Counted from the first letter of the stretch, positions 11,601 to 22,123 are shown. The stretch is DNA of 64,000 nucleotides from Xanthostigma xanthostigma (GCA_963575645.1 OY754466.1:34814001-34878000), one strand, 5' to 3'. A program made the numbers and translations. Notes: generated from the sequence alone by a model not told the origin.

Positions 11601-14600
11601 GAAATAAAAATTGAAGTCCCATACTTAAAGAATGTTAACTAACAATATTAATTTTAATGCTCGCTGAAGCCATCTTTGACCTCTTCGAAAGTCATTTCGT
11701 AATCAAAGACATACGAAATGACTTTCGAAGAGGTTAGACACGACTTCAGCGAGCTTAAAAATCATTTTTTCATTCATTCAGACTCGTGATAGACGATTGT
11801 CTATCACTTGTTCTGTAAAAAGTCAAAACTCGTAAAAAAAAACGCACGAAGCTCGAGTATATAATATAATGCACATATTTGCACGATATTTGCATGCAAA
11901 TAATATATTATTTTAATAAACAATTCAATTAAAAAACGCGTACAAGTGACATTTTTCACCAAAAATATGAATGATGGAAACTGGTGCAAAATAGCAGGGC
12001 GCTTTCAGAAATCTGCGGGGGGGCACACATACTCCTAGTTACGCCACTGGTAATAGTTGTCCTGCAAAGTATACGGTAATGGTATACCTCAAAAAAATAG
12101 TTTTGTGATCCTTAAGAAATGCCTTTTCAAATTATGTATGACCGAAATACAAAGATATATATTTTTTTGAGTGACAACCGTCCCCCCGCCCTCCAATTTA
12201 CGGGAAAATAATTTTAGGTTATGCATATTGGAATATATGCGGATTACTAAAGCTTAACAATCACGCTAAAATTCATCTTGAAATTTTTATTTAGTCCAGC
12301 AAAATACATCTCTGACAGACATATGGACTAGCATACGAGTGATTCCTATCAAGCTTTCGATTTATTTGTACGATAAGATGCCCCAAAAAGATTTCAATAT
12401 AATCTCTCTCAAAAAAAAATGTCTCATTTCATGTATTTAGATGCATCGCTCACGCGTAATTGTCCGCGGTGAGCACTCAGAGAATCCCACCACGTTTGAG
12501 TTCATTCGATTATTGTATAGGGTCAAGTTGTCAACAGTGGCTCAGGCGGTTACAGTGAATCATTGCTAAAAACGAAATAAGATTGATCTATAACGCCATT
12601 CTTTTCATAATATAACAATGTATATTTGACGTGAAGTTGTCTATAGTAAACGTCAGCCACGTGTGCTTGTCAGTTCAAGTGATACATGTAATAATTTGTT
12701 TGTTTTTATGTGTCAAAACTTTTTTTGAAGTGAAAACTTCTTTAGCGGCGTTGTACACTTTTTTACGAAATAAGCTTCATCGTACTTTAGTCAATCGAGG
12801 GTACTACTTATCTGCTTGTTTTTGTTTCATTGTAAACTGCATATATTTAGGTACCTACATTTTAACGTAACAATTATTATAATCCAAACCTAAACTAAAG
12901 TTAAAATTTTTGACGTGAGATATCAAAATAGCCGGTCAGTACACATTGGTTCAAGTAGACTGAGTAGACAATGACCTTAAAATTTTATGATATAGCCAAT
13001 AGAAAGAAAAGTGATCCACTGTTGACAACTTGACCATACACGTTCCATATCTGATTTTTTCGTTAATAACTTGGCTTCATTAAAAATACTAACGTATTTA
13101 AAAGTCGTTTCCCAGATCTTTCCTAAATATTGGTAAAACTGCATCAAAATCGATTCAGTAGTTTTTGAGTTCATTACGTTTAAACACCGTTACGATTTTA
13201 TAATGGTATTTATATTTTTAAGGGACACTTTTTAAAAAACGTACTTATTATGTAATCTATGTTTTACTAATGTATTTTATTCTTTGACGAATCCACATGC
13301 ACGCGTGCATCATGGATCTAAATTTTGATTTGATTTGAATAGCTGAGCACCCTGCTAATGTGTAATCAATTTACGGTAAAAATGCGACCCTAATAACATT
13401 TCAAATGTCCAAGTAAAATGAAATAATTAATTTCAAAAGTAAAATAATGTCCACTGTCTCAATATAAAGCGTGAAAAAAACAGAAAAGTTACAAATTCCA
13501 CAGCAACGAACCAATGACAAAAAAATATAGTTTAAAAAAAACTAAAAAACACGCTTTATATCGAACTAAAAAGTAAAAAATAATTTTTTTAAAATAAGCT
13601 TAAAAAGCGTTGGGCGCTCGATGTACGAAAATGTGGAACAAAGCGCCCAACGCTTTTTAAGCTTATTTTAAAAAAAATATTTTTTACTTTTTAGTTCGAT
13701 ATAAAGCGTGTTTTTTAGTTTTTTTTAAACTATATTTTATTTTTCACTTTTTAGTTTGAGGATCTATAAAAGAATTTATTAATCCTGGGGGTCCTAATAA
13801 GGATAATGGGAAACTGTTATCAAATTATTGCATTGTCATCGGTCCTTGATACGTATGCAAAGTTTCAAATTAATCAGACTTCGGGAAATTGGTGAAAATA
13901 AAGCGTTTACTACAGAGGATCTATAAAAGAATTTATTAATCCTGGGGGTCCTAATAAGGATAATGGGAAACTGTTATCAAATTATTGCATTGTCATCGGT
14001 CCTTGATACGTATGCAAAGTTTCAAATTAATCAGACTTCGGGAAATTGGTGAAAATTATGCTCAAAGATTCCGTTACATGCATACATACATACATAATAC
14101 ATACATACATACATACATAGTTAGTTACAACCCAAACTAATATAAAGCGTTTAAAAAGGTGTGCACAAGAGGTAGATGTAAATATTTTTAGAAAATTGCC
14201 AAATCTTACCTCCTTTTTCTTCATGATGCTTCTCATCATGGTGCTGCACACCATGGTACTCAAGATGGTGTTTGGCATCAAAATATTCTGGCGAAGTTAC
14301 TACAAAAACCAAACGTTTTAATTGTTTTCAAATCAATTAGGAAGTTTCCATTTGACAGAGATCATGATAATAAGAATAGCTTTAAAAATGCTAAAATAAT
14401 TATTTCGATATCTTTAAATTCAACATGAATATTCAATTTTTAAGTGAGATCGCAAACGAGACTGATCAACTTCTAGTCGGCCATTATGACGTCCCGCGGT
14501 ACAATGTGTCATCTAATGTTACAGTAAGTCGTAATATAGTAAGTCATGACTTTAAGATATATTCAAACTTCCTATTTTGACAGACACTCAGGGTAGATCA

Positions 14601-16124
14601 ACAATTAACTGGAAAGAAGTCTGGAATATTTTTTACTCTATTTTACAAAATGAAACATTTCGGTCTTATAATCCATTCAGAAGTATACCTTGCGGTTCCG
14701 GTGTTGTGGCGTTCGAAGCATGTTTTCGACCATATGGCGGTTCGGTCATAGGACCATCAAAGATACTGGAGTGGTTATTTCTGTCTTTGTAAGAAGCAGC
14801 AGTGTGTCGCGCAGTGTCACTGCGATTTGAAAGTTCATTATCAGAGAGAATCTTGCTATTCCTCTGAATTGAGTGTGTCACCTCACTGACACCATTATCT
14901 CTAAACGAAAATAGACAGGGTAACATTAACAACAATCAAATTTAGTGAATAATTATAAAACTAAAACATAAATAAATTTGTAACTGGATCGGAATAGACT
15001 TTATTATATTATATTATTTGATTTTTTTATAAACCGATCTTCAAGAGAAATAACTTAAATTGATTAACAACAATGCATACACTACAGGATTAATATTCTA
15101 AACCGTATATTATGAGAAACGTTTATCGAAGTACAACTACCTTTAACAAATACGAACAAAATTTACGTGCTGGGCAATGGTCATCGCAATATATACATCT
15201 TAATACTTAACTAGTAAAAAACCGAATATTTTTATTCAACAATGTGATTTTAATTTAGTATTTTCAATATCAAAAACAATTGTTTAAAAGTTATCTAAAT
15301 ACAAAAATTATATTTAGAAGCATTTAAAATTTAAAATAGGTATTTTGCATTTTAAATACACGATTTTTTTCTTTTTATAACCTCATTCATTAACATGAAA
15401 AAATATCCATAAAGTGGTACGACGCTACTTACGTGTTCTTTGTAGTGGTTTCGATTGACGACTCTTCACTGGTTTCCGGTTGGTTATCCTTTGATGTTGC
15501 CAAATGTGATTGGTGTCTAAATAATTACAAAACACCTTACTAGAAATGTACGGTATATTTTCTAACAACTTATGGTGCAATTCCTTATTAACTTATTTAG
15601 AATGCTGTAATTGAACATTTTCAGATTTTTAAAACTTAAATTTAAGGAGGGCGGCACGCCGAAAACACCCTTGGACACCCGCCCATAGGCACACCTACAT
15701 AGACTGATTAACAGAATACCGTGACGTGCCACCAGGCCCAACTTACCGTATGGTCGCTGGACTTGAGCCAAAGCTCCGTCAATCGGGGGGGGGGGGGGGG
15801 TATGGTAATCCCTGTGACAAAATAGCAATTATAACTAGAATCTTGTTTATTCTTGTTGATAACCCAATTTTTTGTTAAGGAGTCTCATTTATCCCACAGT
15901 GCCATGAGTCTCGCATGGCTTAAACAGCCCTGCGTCTTAGTCTAATAAATGTGTTTGCCAGTCTACAGCTCTATAAAGAGGTTACCTAATGTAGAATTTT
16001 GAATTGTCTTAAATGATGTGATGATTTTTTAAGCTGTTAGTTAAATTTTAACTTACTTCTCTACGGTGAACGTCGTAGACGACTTGTCCCCGGAATGATC
16101 ATTAAAATTATGCCAGTTATCCAT
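2505..16124 (-). CDS. Jupiter: Jupiter-like microtubule-associated protein, six coding exons, histidine-rich
   Basis: Spliced gene read on the minus strand: exons 16130-16057 (ATG at 16124-16122), 15516-15433, 14900-14689, 14299-14210, 3651-3583 and 2626-2505 (stop TAA 2507-2505). Every intron is GT-AG and the phases 2,2,1,1,1 agree at all five junctions, giving 214 residues with no internal stop. Residues 176-184 (GNP..GEGY), 203-206 (PPGG) and the C-terminal Trp at 212 match, in order, the C-terminal block of Drosophila Jupiter as I remember it; residues 95-104 (SSIF.G..TEP) resemble its middle serine/phenylalanine motif. Jupiter binds microtubules, and the protein looks intrinsically disordered with no membrane segment. 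Residues 132-165 carry 12 histidines among Asp/Glu/Lys, which is unlike the fly protein. The usual N-terminal RVLRPPGGG-type motif is absent, so this may be a short isoform or lack an upstream exon. Gene reality is well supported by phase agreement; family assignment is strong at the C-terminus only. Confidence 0.82.
2793..3244. repeat. Degenerate inverted-repeat element in intron 5
   Basis: CTAATGTATTTTCAAC at 2793-2808 is complemented at 3229-3244. The sequence between has several short GATC/ACTAGTC-rich imperfect repeats. It looks like an old TIR element within the 956-nt intron 5 of the Jupiter-like gene. Confidence 0.35.
3583..3651 (-). CDS. Jupiter: Jupiter-like exon 5, histidine-rich cassette B
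   Basis: 69 nt with acceptor TTTTATAG at 3652 and donor GTAATA at 3582-3577. It encodes residues 153-174, with His at 154, 156, 160, 161 and 165, then a basic K-R-S-P-R-K end. It is phase 1 at both ends like exon 4, and its composition resembles exon 4 closely enough that exon duplication is possible. It lies 10.6 kb from exon 4 across the repeat-filled intron 4. Confidence 0.75.
4202..4489. mobile_element. hAT-type element with perfect 8-bp TSD
   Basis: The left end CAGGGGTGGGCAAA is a widespread hAT terminus; the right end is decayed (CAGGCCTG). TSD TTGTAGAG at 4194-4201 and 4490-4497 is exact. Internal GGGCCGG / CCGGCCCGCGGGCC blocks are GC-rich. No ORF. It lies in intron 4 of the Jupiter-like gene. 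Confidence 0.85.
5066..6868. repeat. 1.8-kb near-perfect palindrome (foldback)
   Basis: The left arm from about 5066 (TAGTCCGGTGCATTTAG) is complemented by the right arm ending about 6868. The pairing continues almost to the centre near 5968, where AGATGCTGAGTACG.. meets ..CGTGCTCAGCATCT. Arms differ by scattered substitutions and small indels. Short ORFs on both strands are mirror images of each other and are not genes. It lies in the transcribed intron 4, so the pre-mRNA could form a long hairpin. Confidence 0.8.
7267..7327. repeat. Local hairpin and direct repeat
   Basis: GTGCAAATGTCAAATAATG is followed by two copies of its complement (ATTTGACATTTGCAC). It is a compact snapback next to the gag relic. 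Confidence 0.6.
7430..7885 (-). pseudogene. Ty3/gypsy-type gag fragment
   Basis: Open in one frame for 152 codons from 7885 down to 7430 (the 44 codons before the TTG at 7753 are in the same frame). It resembles the retrotransposon Gag capsid region: a WEE..N-like start, an R.RYQS.N..I.DYV..L..LAESC.FG block, then LRDQLVSGL.SDEIR.RL and a MEQAE helix. The cysteine knuckle that normally follows is degenerate: only a partial H..R.YFKNST-like trace remains, without the Cys set. No protease, reverse transcriptase or LTR is seen nearby, so it is a truncated relic in intron 4 of the Jupiter-like gene, on the same strand as that gene. Confidence 0.65.
7886..9862. other. No gene; decayed dispersed repeats and one hairpin
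   Basis: Intron 4 of the Jupiter-like gene. Holds sequence of the repeat type that includes CTCAGGAACTACCAGATCG (about 8464) and related decayed blocks. A hairpin at 8902-8960 has arms around GGACTGCTTCAAG / TTGAAGCAGTCC. Nothing coding was recognised. Confidence 0.5.
9863..10555. mobile_element. TA-flanked TIR element (mariner-like MITE), 693 bp
   Basis: Ends CAGCGTGTCCCATTTTAATG and its complement, flanked by TA at 9861-9862 and 10556-10557. Arms pair over more than 200 bp, including the ACCTTGAATGA and CAATCGATTGC segments, so nearly the whole element folds back. No ORF. Confidence 0.8.
10556..11372. other. No gene; includes part of another TIR-like repeat
   Basis: Segment 11040-11223 contains CCCCACCCCCGAGGAGGG and ends AATGAATCACCCGGTATAAT, which looks like one end of an old element. 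No complementary partner was found in the window. Confidence 0.35.
11373..12049. mobile_element. hAT-type element with perfect 8-bp TSD, 677 bp
   Basis: Ends CAGTGGCTTAAATAACGC and GTTACGCCACTG, with the 8-bp TSD GTAATAGT at 11365-11372 and 12050-12057. A strong internal hairpin (11659-11754, GCTCGCTGAAG..CTTCAGCGAGC) is centred on a second palindromic block. Non-coding. Confidence 0.85.
12516..13038. mobile_element. TA-flanked TIR element
   Basis: TATAGGGTCAAGTTGTCAAC on the left is complemented by GTTGACAACTTGACCATA on the right, with one mismatch next to the TA flank. The 500-bp interior has no recognisable ORF. Mariner-like by ends only. Confidence 0.6.
13521..13740. repeat. Near-perfect palindrome, arms about 100 bp
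   Basis: The arms contain AACACGCTTTATATCGAAC, AAATAAGCTTAAAAAGCG and GTTGGGCGCT with their complements. The loop around 13622-13638 is about 15 nt. It lies immediately left of the tandem duplication at 13758. Confidence 0.85.
13758..14057 (+). repeat. 142-bp direct duplication
   Basis: Two nearly identical copies (13758-13899 and 13915-14057) start GAGGATCTATAAAAGAATTT and end GGAAATTGGTGAAAAT. They are separated by 15 bp containing AAAGCGTTTAC. Confidence 0.85.
14078..14120 (+). repeat. CATA microsatellite
   Basis: Runs of CATA units with one interruption, directly after the second copy of the 142-bp duplication. Confidence 0.9.
14210..14299 (-). CDS. Jupiter: Jupiter-like exon 4, histidine-rich cassette A
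   Basis: 90 nt with acceptor TTTTGTAG and donor GTAAGA (14209-14204). It encodes residues 123-151, with seven His at 132, 133, 137, 141, 142, 146 and 147, spaced by Asp, Glu and Lys. It is phase 1 at both ends and a multiple of three, so inclusion or skipping keeps the frame. Repeated HH-acidic units suggest a metal- or pH-sensitive linker, which is inference only. Confidence 0.78.
14689..14900 (-). CDS. Jupiter: Jupiter-like exon 3, largest coding exon
   Basis: 212 nt encoding residues 52-121 plus split codons. Acceptor CGTTTAG at 14901, donor GTATAC at 14688-14683 (a weaker donor than the others). The peptide is polar; residues 95-104 contain SSIF.G..TEP, comparable to the middle motif of Jupiter. 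The exon starts after two bases of a codon and ends after one, so it cannot be skipped without a frameshift. Confidence 0.78.
15433..15516 (-). CDS. Jupiter: Jupiter-like exon 2
   Basis: 84 nt, acceptor ATTTAG at 15517, donor GTAAGT at 15432-15427. It begins with the last base of codon 23 and ends with two bases of codon 51, so its length is a multiple of three and it could be skipped in frame. The residues are Ser/Thr/Glu-rich, consistent with a disordered segment. Confidence 0.78.
15785..15800 (+). repeat. polyG tract
   Basis: Sixteen consecutive G in the intron between the first two Jupiter-like exons. Comparable long G or C tracts occur at 559-572, 23419-23436 and 35429-35442, mostly inside repeats. 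Confidence 0.9.
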
Positions 16125-16130
16125 TGTAAT
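16057..16130 (-). CDS. Jupiter: Jupiter-like exon 1 of the reconstructed set, start codon
   Basis: The acceptor TTATTGCAG precedes the exon at 16131, so a further 5' exon, coding or untranslated, must exist upstream. ATG at 16124-16122 opens residues 1-22 (MDNWHNF...), and the donor GTAAGT lies at 16056-16051. The exon ends after two bases of codon 23. In the frame of that ATG the six bases before it are open (ATT ACA), so a longer isoform could read through from an upstream exon ending in phase 0. Confidence 0.75.
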
Positions 16131-17510
16131 CTGCAATAAAAATAGACGCGTTACGTTGTAAGTAATTAATTTAACGTTTTTGGGATTATTAAAATAATAC
16201 ATAACATAATAATTTCATATTTTGACCCTCTATTTATTAGAATTATTTGTTTATATATTTATATGTTTGATTTAATAATATACATTACATATATTAAATT
16301 ATATTTTTTTAATTAAAGTACCTACTCGAATTTCTGCTGTTTTTGTAACCCTTCAATCACCTTCAACACAATGTTCAGTAAAACTTATACGTCAAAAAAA
16401 AAAATGAATGGCCTGTTCATAATAAATGAAAATAAATACATAAATGTTTCTATGGTAGGTATACTGCTTATAAACATTTTTATTTTCATTTTCAGTAATA
16501 ATTTTTACTAACACGGCAACTGGCGGTTTTATTTGAAAATTGTCACAATTTTTATACAATGGCTTCATCAACAAATATACTATATTGTCGGTAGGGTTTT
16601 GGATTTGGTACTGCTACAATGCTACACTATGAAGTGCGCATTTCCAGGAAAGTAATCCAATTTCTTTGCCGTTTGCGTATAGATTTATGGCTAGCGAGAA
16701 GGTAGATTTACAATCAGACTGATCTACGTTATAATAATTGTAATATTTTATTATTAAGGGCCGTTGAAACATTACGACACGGCAATAAAGTGAATACACC
16801 TTCCGAGGTACAGTTACGTAGCCACAATCAAACATTCAGCATCGCCTCTGGCAGTTCGGCATTGCTCAGCTGAGGCAGCCAGTAATCTCGGTATGCAGTC
16901 TTACTGCATGGTCTAGAACCTCTCTGTATCAACTGGATCGCATAACATATTGTTTAAAATCTGACACAAACTAAGCGCATATGTATTATAATCTTCAATA
17001 TCGTCAAATTTGAATCGTTAATAATAACAAGGCTAATTAATGGGTGCACGGAGGTTGAGCCCACAACGAATAGATAATGTATGAATGCGATAAGTCTAAA
17101 AATCGTCCCGAGCGAATGCGAGAGCTATAACGGCAGCGTTGAAAAACAAACTAAAGAACCCAAACGTCTACGGATCATGTGCAGTCGTCGTCGGAAATAG
17201 TAATACCAAACACTTGTTATGATTTTATTCTGGCGTTTTTACGAAAAATCTACATAAGTGACGCGATATTTAGTCATTCAAAAAATAACAATAAGATATT
17301 TAACCTTCCATTTTGCAGGATAATTACACTGGTGACGCAATTTGATTTATCGAATGACGCGGGCCTTCCTGGTTTCACCCATAGGTGCAAAACTGTTCTG
17401 GAAATATTATACTGACCTTCCCATCTACATAGCAGAACTATCAAAGTACATTGTTTTGATCTATCTCTAAAGAATTTGGCCAGCGTCAGCCATGTAAGCG
17501 TACGAAAACA
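16131..17510. other. No gene called; upstream of the Jupiter-like exon
   Basis: Moderately GC-rich unique blocks at about 16620-16930 and 17040-17200 on an AT-rich background. On the minus strand a donor-like GTAAGA occurs at 16903-16898. It could mark a 5'UTR exon, but nothing else supports it. Confidence 0.3.
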
Positions 17511-17516
17511 GTTTTT

Positions 17517-17760
17517 TTTTTTACAAAAGACCGATAGTTAAGTCATTTTGTACAAATTATATATACAGAAACCTTCCTCGTTTATCAGACAGACGCGACG
17601 GAGGGACTTTGTTTTATATTATATTATATAGCCTATAGCCTTCCTCGATAAATGGATTATCCAACAGAAAAATATTTTTTCAATTTGAACGGGTAGTTCC
17701 TGAGATTAGCGCGTTCAACCAAACAAACAAACTCTTCAGCTTTATATATTAGTATAAGAT
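17517..17760 (+). repeat. Chimeric tails of dispersed families A and B
   Basis: 17517-17625 matches the tail of family B (compare about 44225-44366, CTTCCTCGTTTATC). 17627-17760 matches the tail of family A, with the GAGATTAGCGCGTTCAACC motif, ending at TATATTAGTATA. Two family tails in series imply insertion of one next to or into the other. Confidence 0.5.
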
Positions 17761-19220
17761 TCCATTTTTTATCAGTGAGTTCAGAACCGCACCTGTAATG
17801 TATTGAGTATCGTTCACTCAGAGTTCTTTCATTTGCAAGAGTAGTCACCTGAAAGCCTAACAACCAACAGAACAGACATGGACCGCGGACATACCAGAGT
17901 AACTGACTCCCGTCAACGTTCCATTGTTATTATTGACGCGATTCAAACAACTGAACGATGACACCGAAATTCGCTTGTTTAGCACGTGCAACGGGTCACG
18001 CGATCCAATCTTATTGATCTCTTCAGTTTCTAAGGCAATTAGTGTGCTAAGGTGGTTGTGTTTTATTGTGAGATTTTCAACACAGATAATTTTTTATGTA
18101 ATTAAAAATATTTGTGCAAAAAAAACATTTTTTTTATATTTACCCGGTAAAAACGTTATTGACTTAAAATGATTATCTTGTGAAAATCGAAACATCCCGG
18201 GAAATTAGGAATACAACGACTGAATCTGCAGGTTTGTTGACTATGTGATTACTATACCAGTCATTCATAAGCATGTGCTTTCACAATGAATGAAATGAAA
18301 CAAATGCCAAGCATATAATTTTAGCATGTTTAATTAATAACTTTCTTACAACTTAATAGTTAATAGTGAGCATCTGCACACGTGACTAAATAGTTGGAAT
18401 TATAATGATGAGAAGCGATTAACGGTTATTTTAAAAACATTCGAATATGACTAACTTGTCAATCTGTTATTTACGTAAATCTTAAAATTTAAATGCTAAT
18501 GTAAAAATTGCTGTCTGCCAATCGTTCAGAAAAATCTGAAAAAGCATGAATATTGAAAATTATATGCAGATAAAACGAAAATTATCAGGATTGAAAAATT
18601 CTAACATGATCAATTGCTATAACCAATTTAGTTTATAACCGCAGAACCATTTGGCTGTAAAACACACAAGTGCCAGGTTGATAGCACGGCGCACTAATTG
18701 TGCAAGTATAGCTTGCACTTAGTCGATTTTTTAATAATTTTTCACTAAAATTCTCGTTTGCCGACCCCCTATAAAATAGCTACTTTTCATGTCTATATAG
18801 CGGTCGTAAAATAACCCATTTAGCACTAGTGCTTAAGTAAATAAAAAAAATGTAACCTAACCAATTCAACAGTAATTTTTATAAACAACCTGTCAGTAAC
18901 CATTAAAAGAATATGGCGATCCATCGTAATTTTCATAAAAAACCAAATAAATGTGAAGTTTTCATTTGTAAATATCTCTTTATAACTGATACAGGCATTT
19001 ATTTATTTACTATATTTTATGTGGATAATATAAAATATCTTACGTAAGTCGAAAAAACAGCACTAAAAATTTTAAAATTCCTCCACTATAGACATCCATT
19101 TCAAATAAGTATTTTTATGGCGTTTTTGAAAAGTATTATTTCCATATATTTCATAAAATTTGGAATTTTGTTATACAGTTTGGGTACAAAATAATTAAAA
19201 GCGAATGGTCATTTAATTAA
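17761..19220. other. No gene seen
   Basis: AT-rich DNA without recognisable ORF, terminal repeats or tandem structure. Confidence 0.5.
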
Positions 19221-19610
19221 TCTAATATATAAAAATGAATGTACGAGTACATCAGCTGTCGTCCGTCTGTTAGGGACCTATGCGTTCCTGATCATTCATC
19301 CCATTACGATGAATGAGTTATGCGCGCGCCCGCAAATGTTTCTGGCTCAAAAAAAATCAAAGTGTAGGTATAAACATCATATTAAAGTGGTACTGTAATA
19401 CTGTGGAGCCGAAGGTTCCACTACTATTGTCGCTGCTTAGCGGGGCCCAGCCTCGCGAGGCAAGATAAATATACACGGTGAAGTCAAAGGCTCCACGACT
19501 GTTATCGCTGTCGGGCGAAGCCTGTAATACGATGGAGCTCAAGACTCCCCTACTGTTGTCGCTGCCTTGTTTCATCTCAATCGCGGGCGACACCGCGGGT
19601 AACGGCTGGT
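19221..19610 (+). mobile_element. Helitron-like non-autonomous copy
   Basis: Starts TCTAATATATAAAAATGAATG and ends with a GC-rich subterminal segment (CACCGCGGGTAACGG) followed by CTGG, without terminal inverted repeats. This resembles the TC...CTRR layout of Helitrons. It shares start and internal blocks (GGGACCTATGCG, GTTGTCGCTGC) with 31788-32129. The internal AGCC/TGGAGC motifs recur as imperfect tandem units. Confidence 0.5.
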
Positions 19611-19932
19611 CTATACAATACAAATGAAAGCAAATTCACATAAAACTATGACCATAAAAAATGAATAATATTTTTTATTTAAGTGCACCGCGCATTTCGT
19701 ATTATATACCCACAAAACAATAGGATATAAAAATGATTTTTCATTTAAAAATGAAATACAATATATGTATATTTGATTGCAATTGGTATAACCGCGTAAA
19801 CTCTATATCTGTATCTAATTTTATACTGAAATATTATCTTAACCTAATATTCCTCTGTTCATTTGACCGCGGTTCGAGCGCAGTTGCTGATCCTTGTCCC
19901 AGGTCGTCCTAGGACACCCGAAGAGTCAAGAC

Positions 19933-20427
19933 TAGGGATCAACCGACATGATTTTTCTCGCCGATACTGATAATATTTGGCCGATTTACGGTATCAGCCG
20001 ATTATTGGCCATAGAAAATCTTTGAAACTTTTTACACCTAAGGTTTCTTAAAATCTATAAAAGAAGATTTGAATAAAAAAATATGTGTCCTTAGTTCTTG
20101 CCCAATAACAAAAAATATTGGCTTTTTTTCCGTTGACTTTTCAGTTCAATAATAATGTAAAACTAAAAAGATTTCTAAAAAAAATTGAACATAAGTAGGT
20201 AAATTTTATCTGGGAGCACCCTGGAGATATAAGAATCATCAAAAACAGTTCACAAATGTTGGGGACTAAACACCTATTTTAATAAAACATACAGTTTCTA
20301 TCAAAATTCGATGATCGCCAAAAAAAAAAAGGAGAAAGTAGTATTATCACATATTGCAGTACATATATCGGCCGATACCGATGATCGGCCAATTGATCGA
20401 TAACCGATCGATATCGGCCGATCCCTG
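19933..20427. mobile_element. hAT-type element with perfect 8-bp TSD, 495 bp
   Basis: Ends TAGGGATCAACCGA and GGCCGATCCCTG, with TSD GTCAAGAC at 19925-19932 and 20428-20435. Subterminal CCGATA / TATCGGCCGAT repeats are typical of the TAGGGATGCACCGATA class. No ORF. Confidence 0.85.
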
Positions 20428-20435
20428 GTCAAGAC

Positions 20436-21814
20436 TATTCTAACGACATTTGTTCAAATTGATGAATTTGTTTCAGCTCTATAGCGCATAACATTCGGAG
20501 ACCCTTCCATGACGTGCCGCAATTGGGTAAAAACTGGGAAAATGTTGCTAACTTTATTGAATCTGTTTCAATTAACTTAGTATTCGGTTGAAATCAGGCA
20601 GTTTATCATTAAACTAATTAATATAATTAATTAAGGCTTAAACGAATATTTTTTGACGATGACATCAGTGCAGTGTTCTGATTTGTAAATACATAATTAT
20701 TATTAATGGGGGACTAGTAAGTGTTTCATATGATGACCGACCCACCAGTGAGAAATTAACATCGCAATTTGTTTTGTAATTCAACAACGACATGCAGTTC
20801 TAAATACACTCACAGGCTGAACACCAAATACCTAAATACTTGCAGTTCTTGACCTTCGTTGAATATTGTTTTTGAGCCAAAACATTATATAGATACACTT
20901 GATGATTCGTTATATATAAATTAAAAAATAAACAAAACAACATGTTGTGTTACATTGCAAGTCATTTGGAAATAAAAAAACATATTTTTTTCTTAGCATT
21001 CATTTTATTAAATTCCCTGTCTGTTGCAGACAAGAAGGCTAGGTTTCTGGTACGCCTTTTACCTTAAATTTAGATGTAAGATTGATATTAAAATTTGTAT
21101 TAAAATGACACCGTGTATAATTTTGCCTTTTTTAATACCTACTGTTAGACACTTTTAGATGTGACAACGCCCTTAAAATATGACTATTCATTCTAGCATA
21201 AGAAAAGCATTTTTTACTTGCAGACCTGTGTAATTAACCGAATCGTTAGTTTGACTCAAATCCAAATTGGGTACTTATTCGTTGTATTTAATTATGTATT
21301 TAGTTTACGAAACCTTTCTGATAACACAATTAATCGGTTCAACAGCACTTTTAATTGTTACATGATTTTCAAGGTTACGTTTGTGTATAATCAATTTTTG
21401 TTTAGACGTGATAAAGTTGGCTTTTGCACTTTACTGAATTTAAGCAAATCCACACAATAAGTAGTTATTTTGGTGAATATAAAAAATATTTACTTTTTTG
21501 TGGGTTATGGGCATGACGGAATTGAATCTTGAATATTGAAAAAAAAAAAAACAATTAAAATTATTTTACGTGTTTTATTGCCTTACTAATAAATTGCATG
21601 TTGATAATAATGTCTGAAAAAAATGTTCCCAACTGAGAGAGGGATCTTGGCTAACGACACGTAAAGCCGCATGGAGGTGGGGGAATAAAAGGTGGGCTAA
21701 ATAGCACCACGCGGTTTATGGGGAACGTTCATGATATTCAACATATTTTTTTCAGTTGGATAATAACAGCGATTTTCAAAATTGAATACAGCCCTAAACG
21801 CGCTGAAAATGATA
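20436..21814. other. No gene seen
   Basis: AT-rich. An ORF of about 80 codons at 21218-21460 has no recognisable features and is judged chance. Nothing else stands out. Confidence 0.5.
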
Positions 21815-22123
21815 CAGAATAGTCTCACTAATCCGGCACTTCAGTAGTCCGGTACGTCCATTAATCCCGCACCCTCGCTCACCACTCCCTATTCTCGTTC
21901 CGCGCTCGCGCACCGGCATCAATATAACCTCAAAAATTATCACAATAGCACGTAGATACATATTTACCTGTTGTTTTTTTGAAGTTGAAAATAGTGTAGC
22001 TAAAATGACACTGTTATCTTTTTATGAAATGGTTTATTTTATTTACATATAAATTTTTCTACACAATCCAATAATCCGACACCCCCTAGTTTTTAACAGT
22101 GCCGGATTAGTGAGACTCTACTG
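21815..22123. mobile_element. pogo/Tigger-like MITE, 309 bp
   Basis: AGTCTCACTAATCCGGCACT is complemented by AGTGCCGGATTAGTGAGACT near the right end. Outer ends are CAG..A.AG and CTCTACTG, with TA flanks at 21813-21814 and 22124-22125. The CAGTAGAGTCTC..AATCCG type of end is characteristic of pogo/Tigger elements. Non-coding. Confidence 0.75.

Noticed and set aside
14666..14935. 89-codon open frame taken as a single-exon gene
   Set aside because: Only 14900-14689 is exon; the frame's ends extend into intron past clear AG and GT sites.
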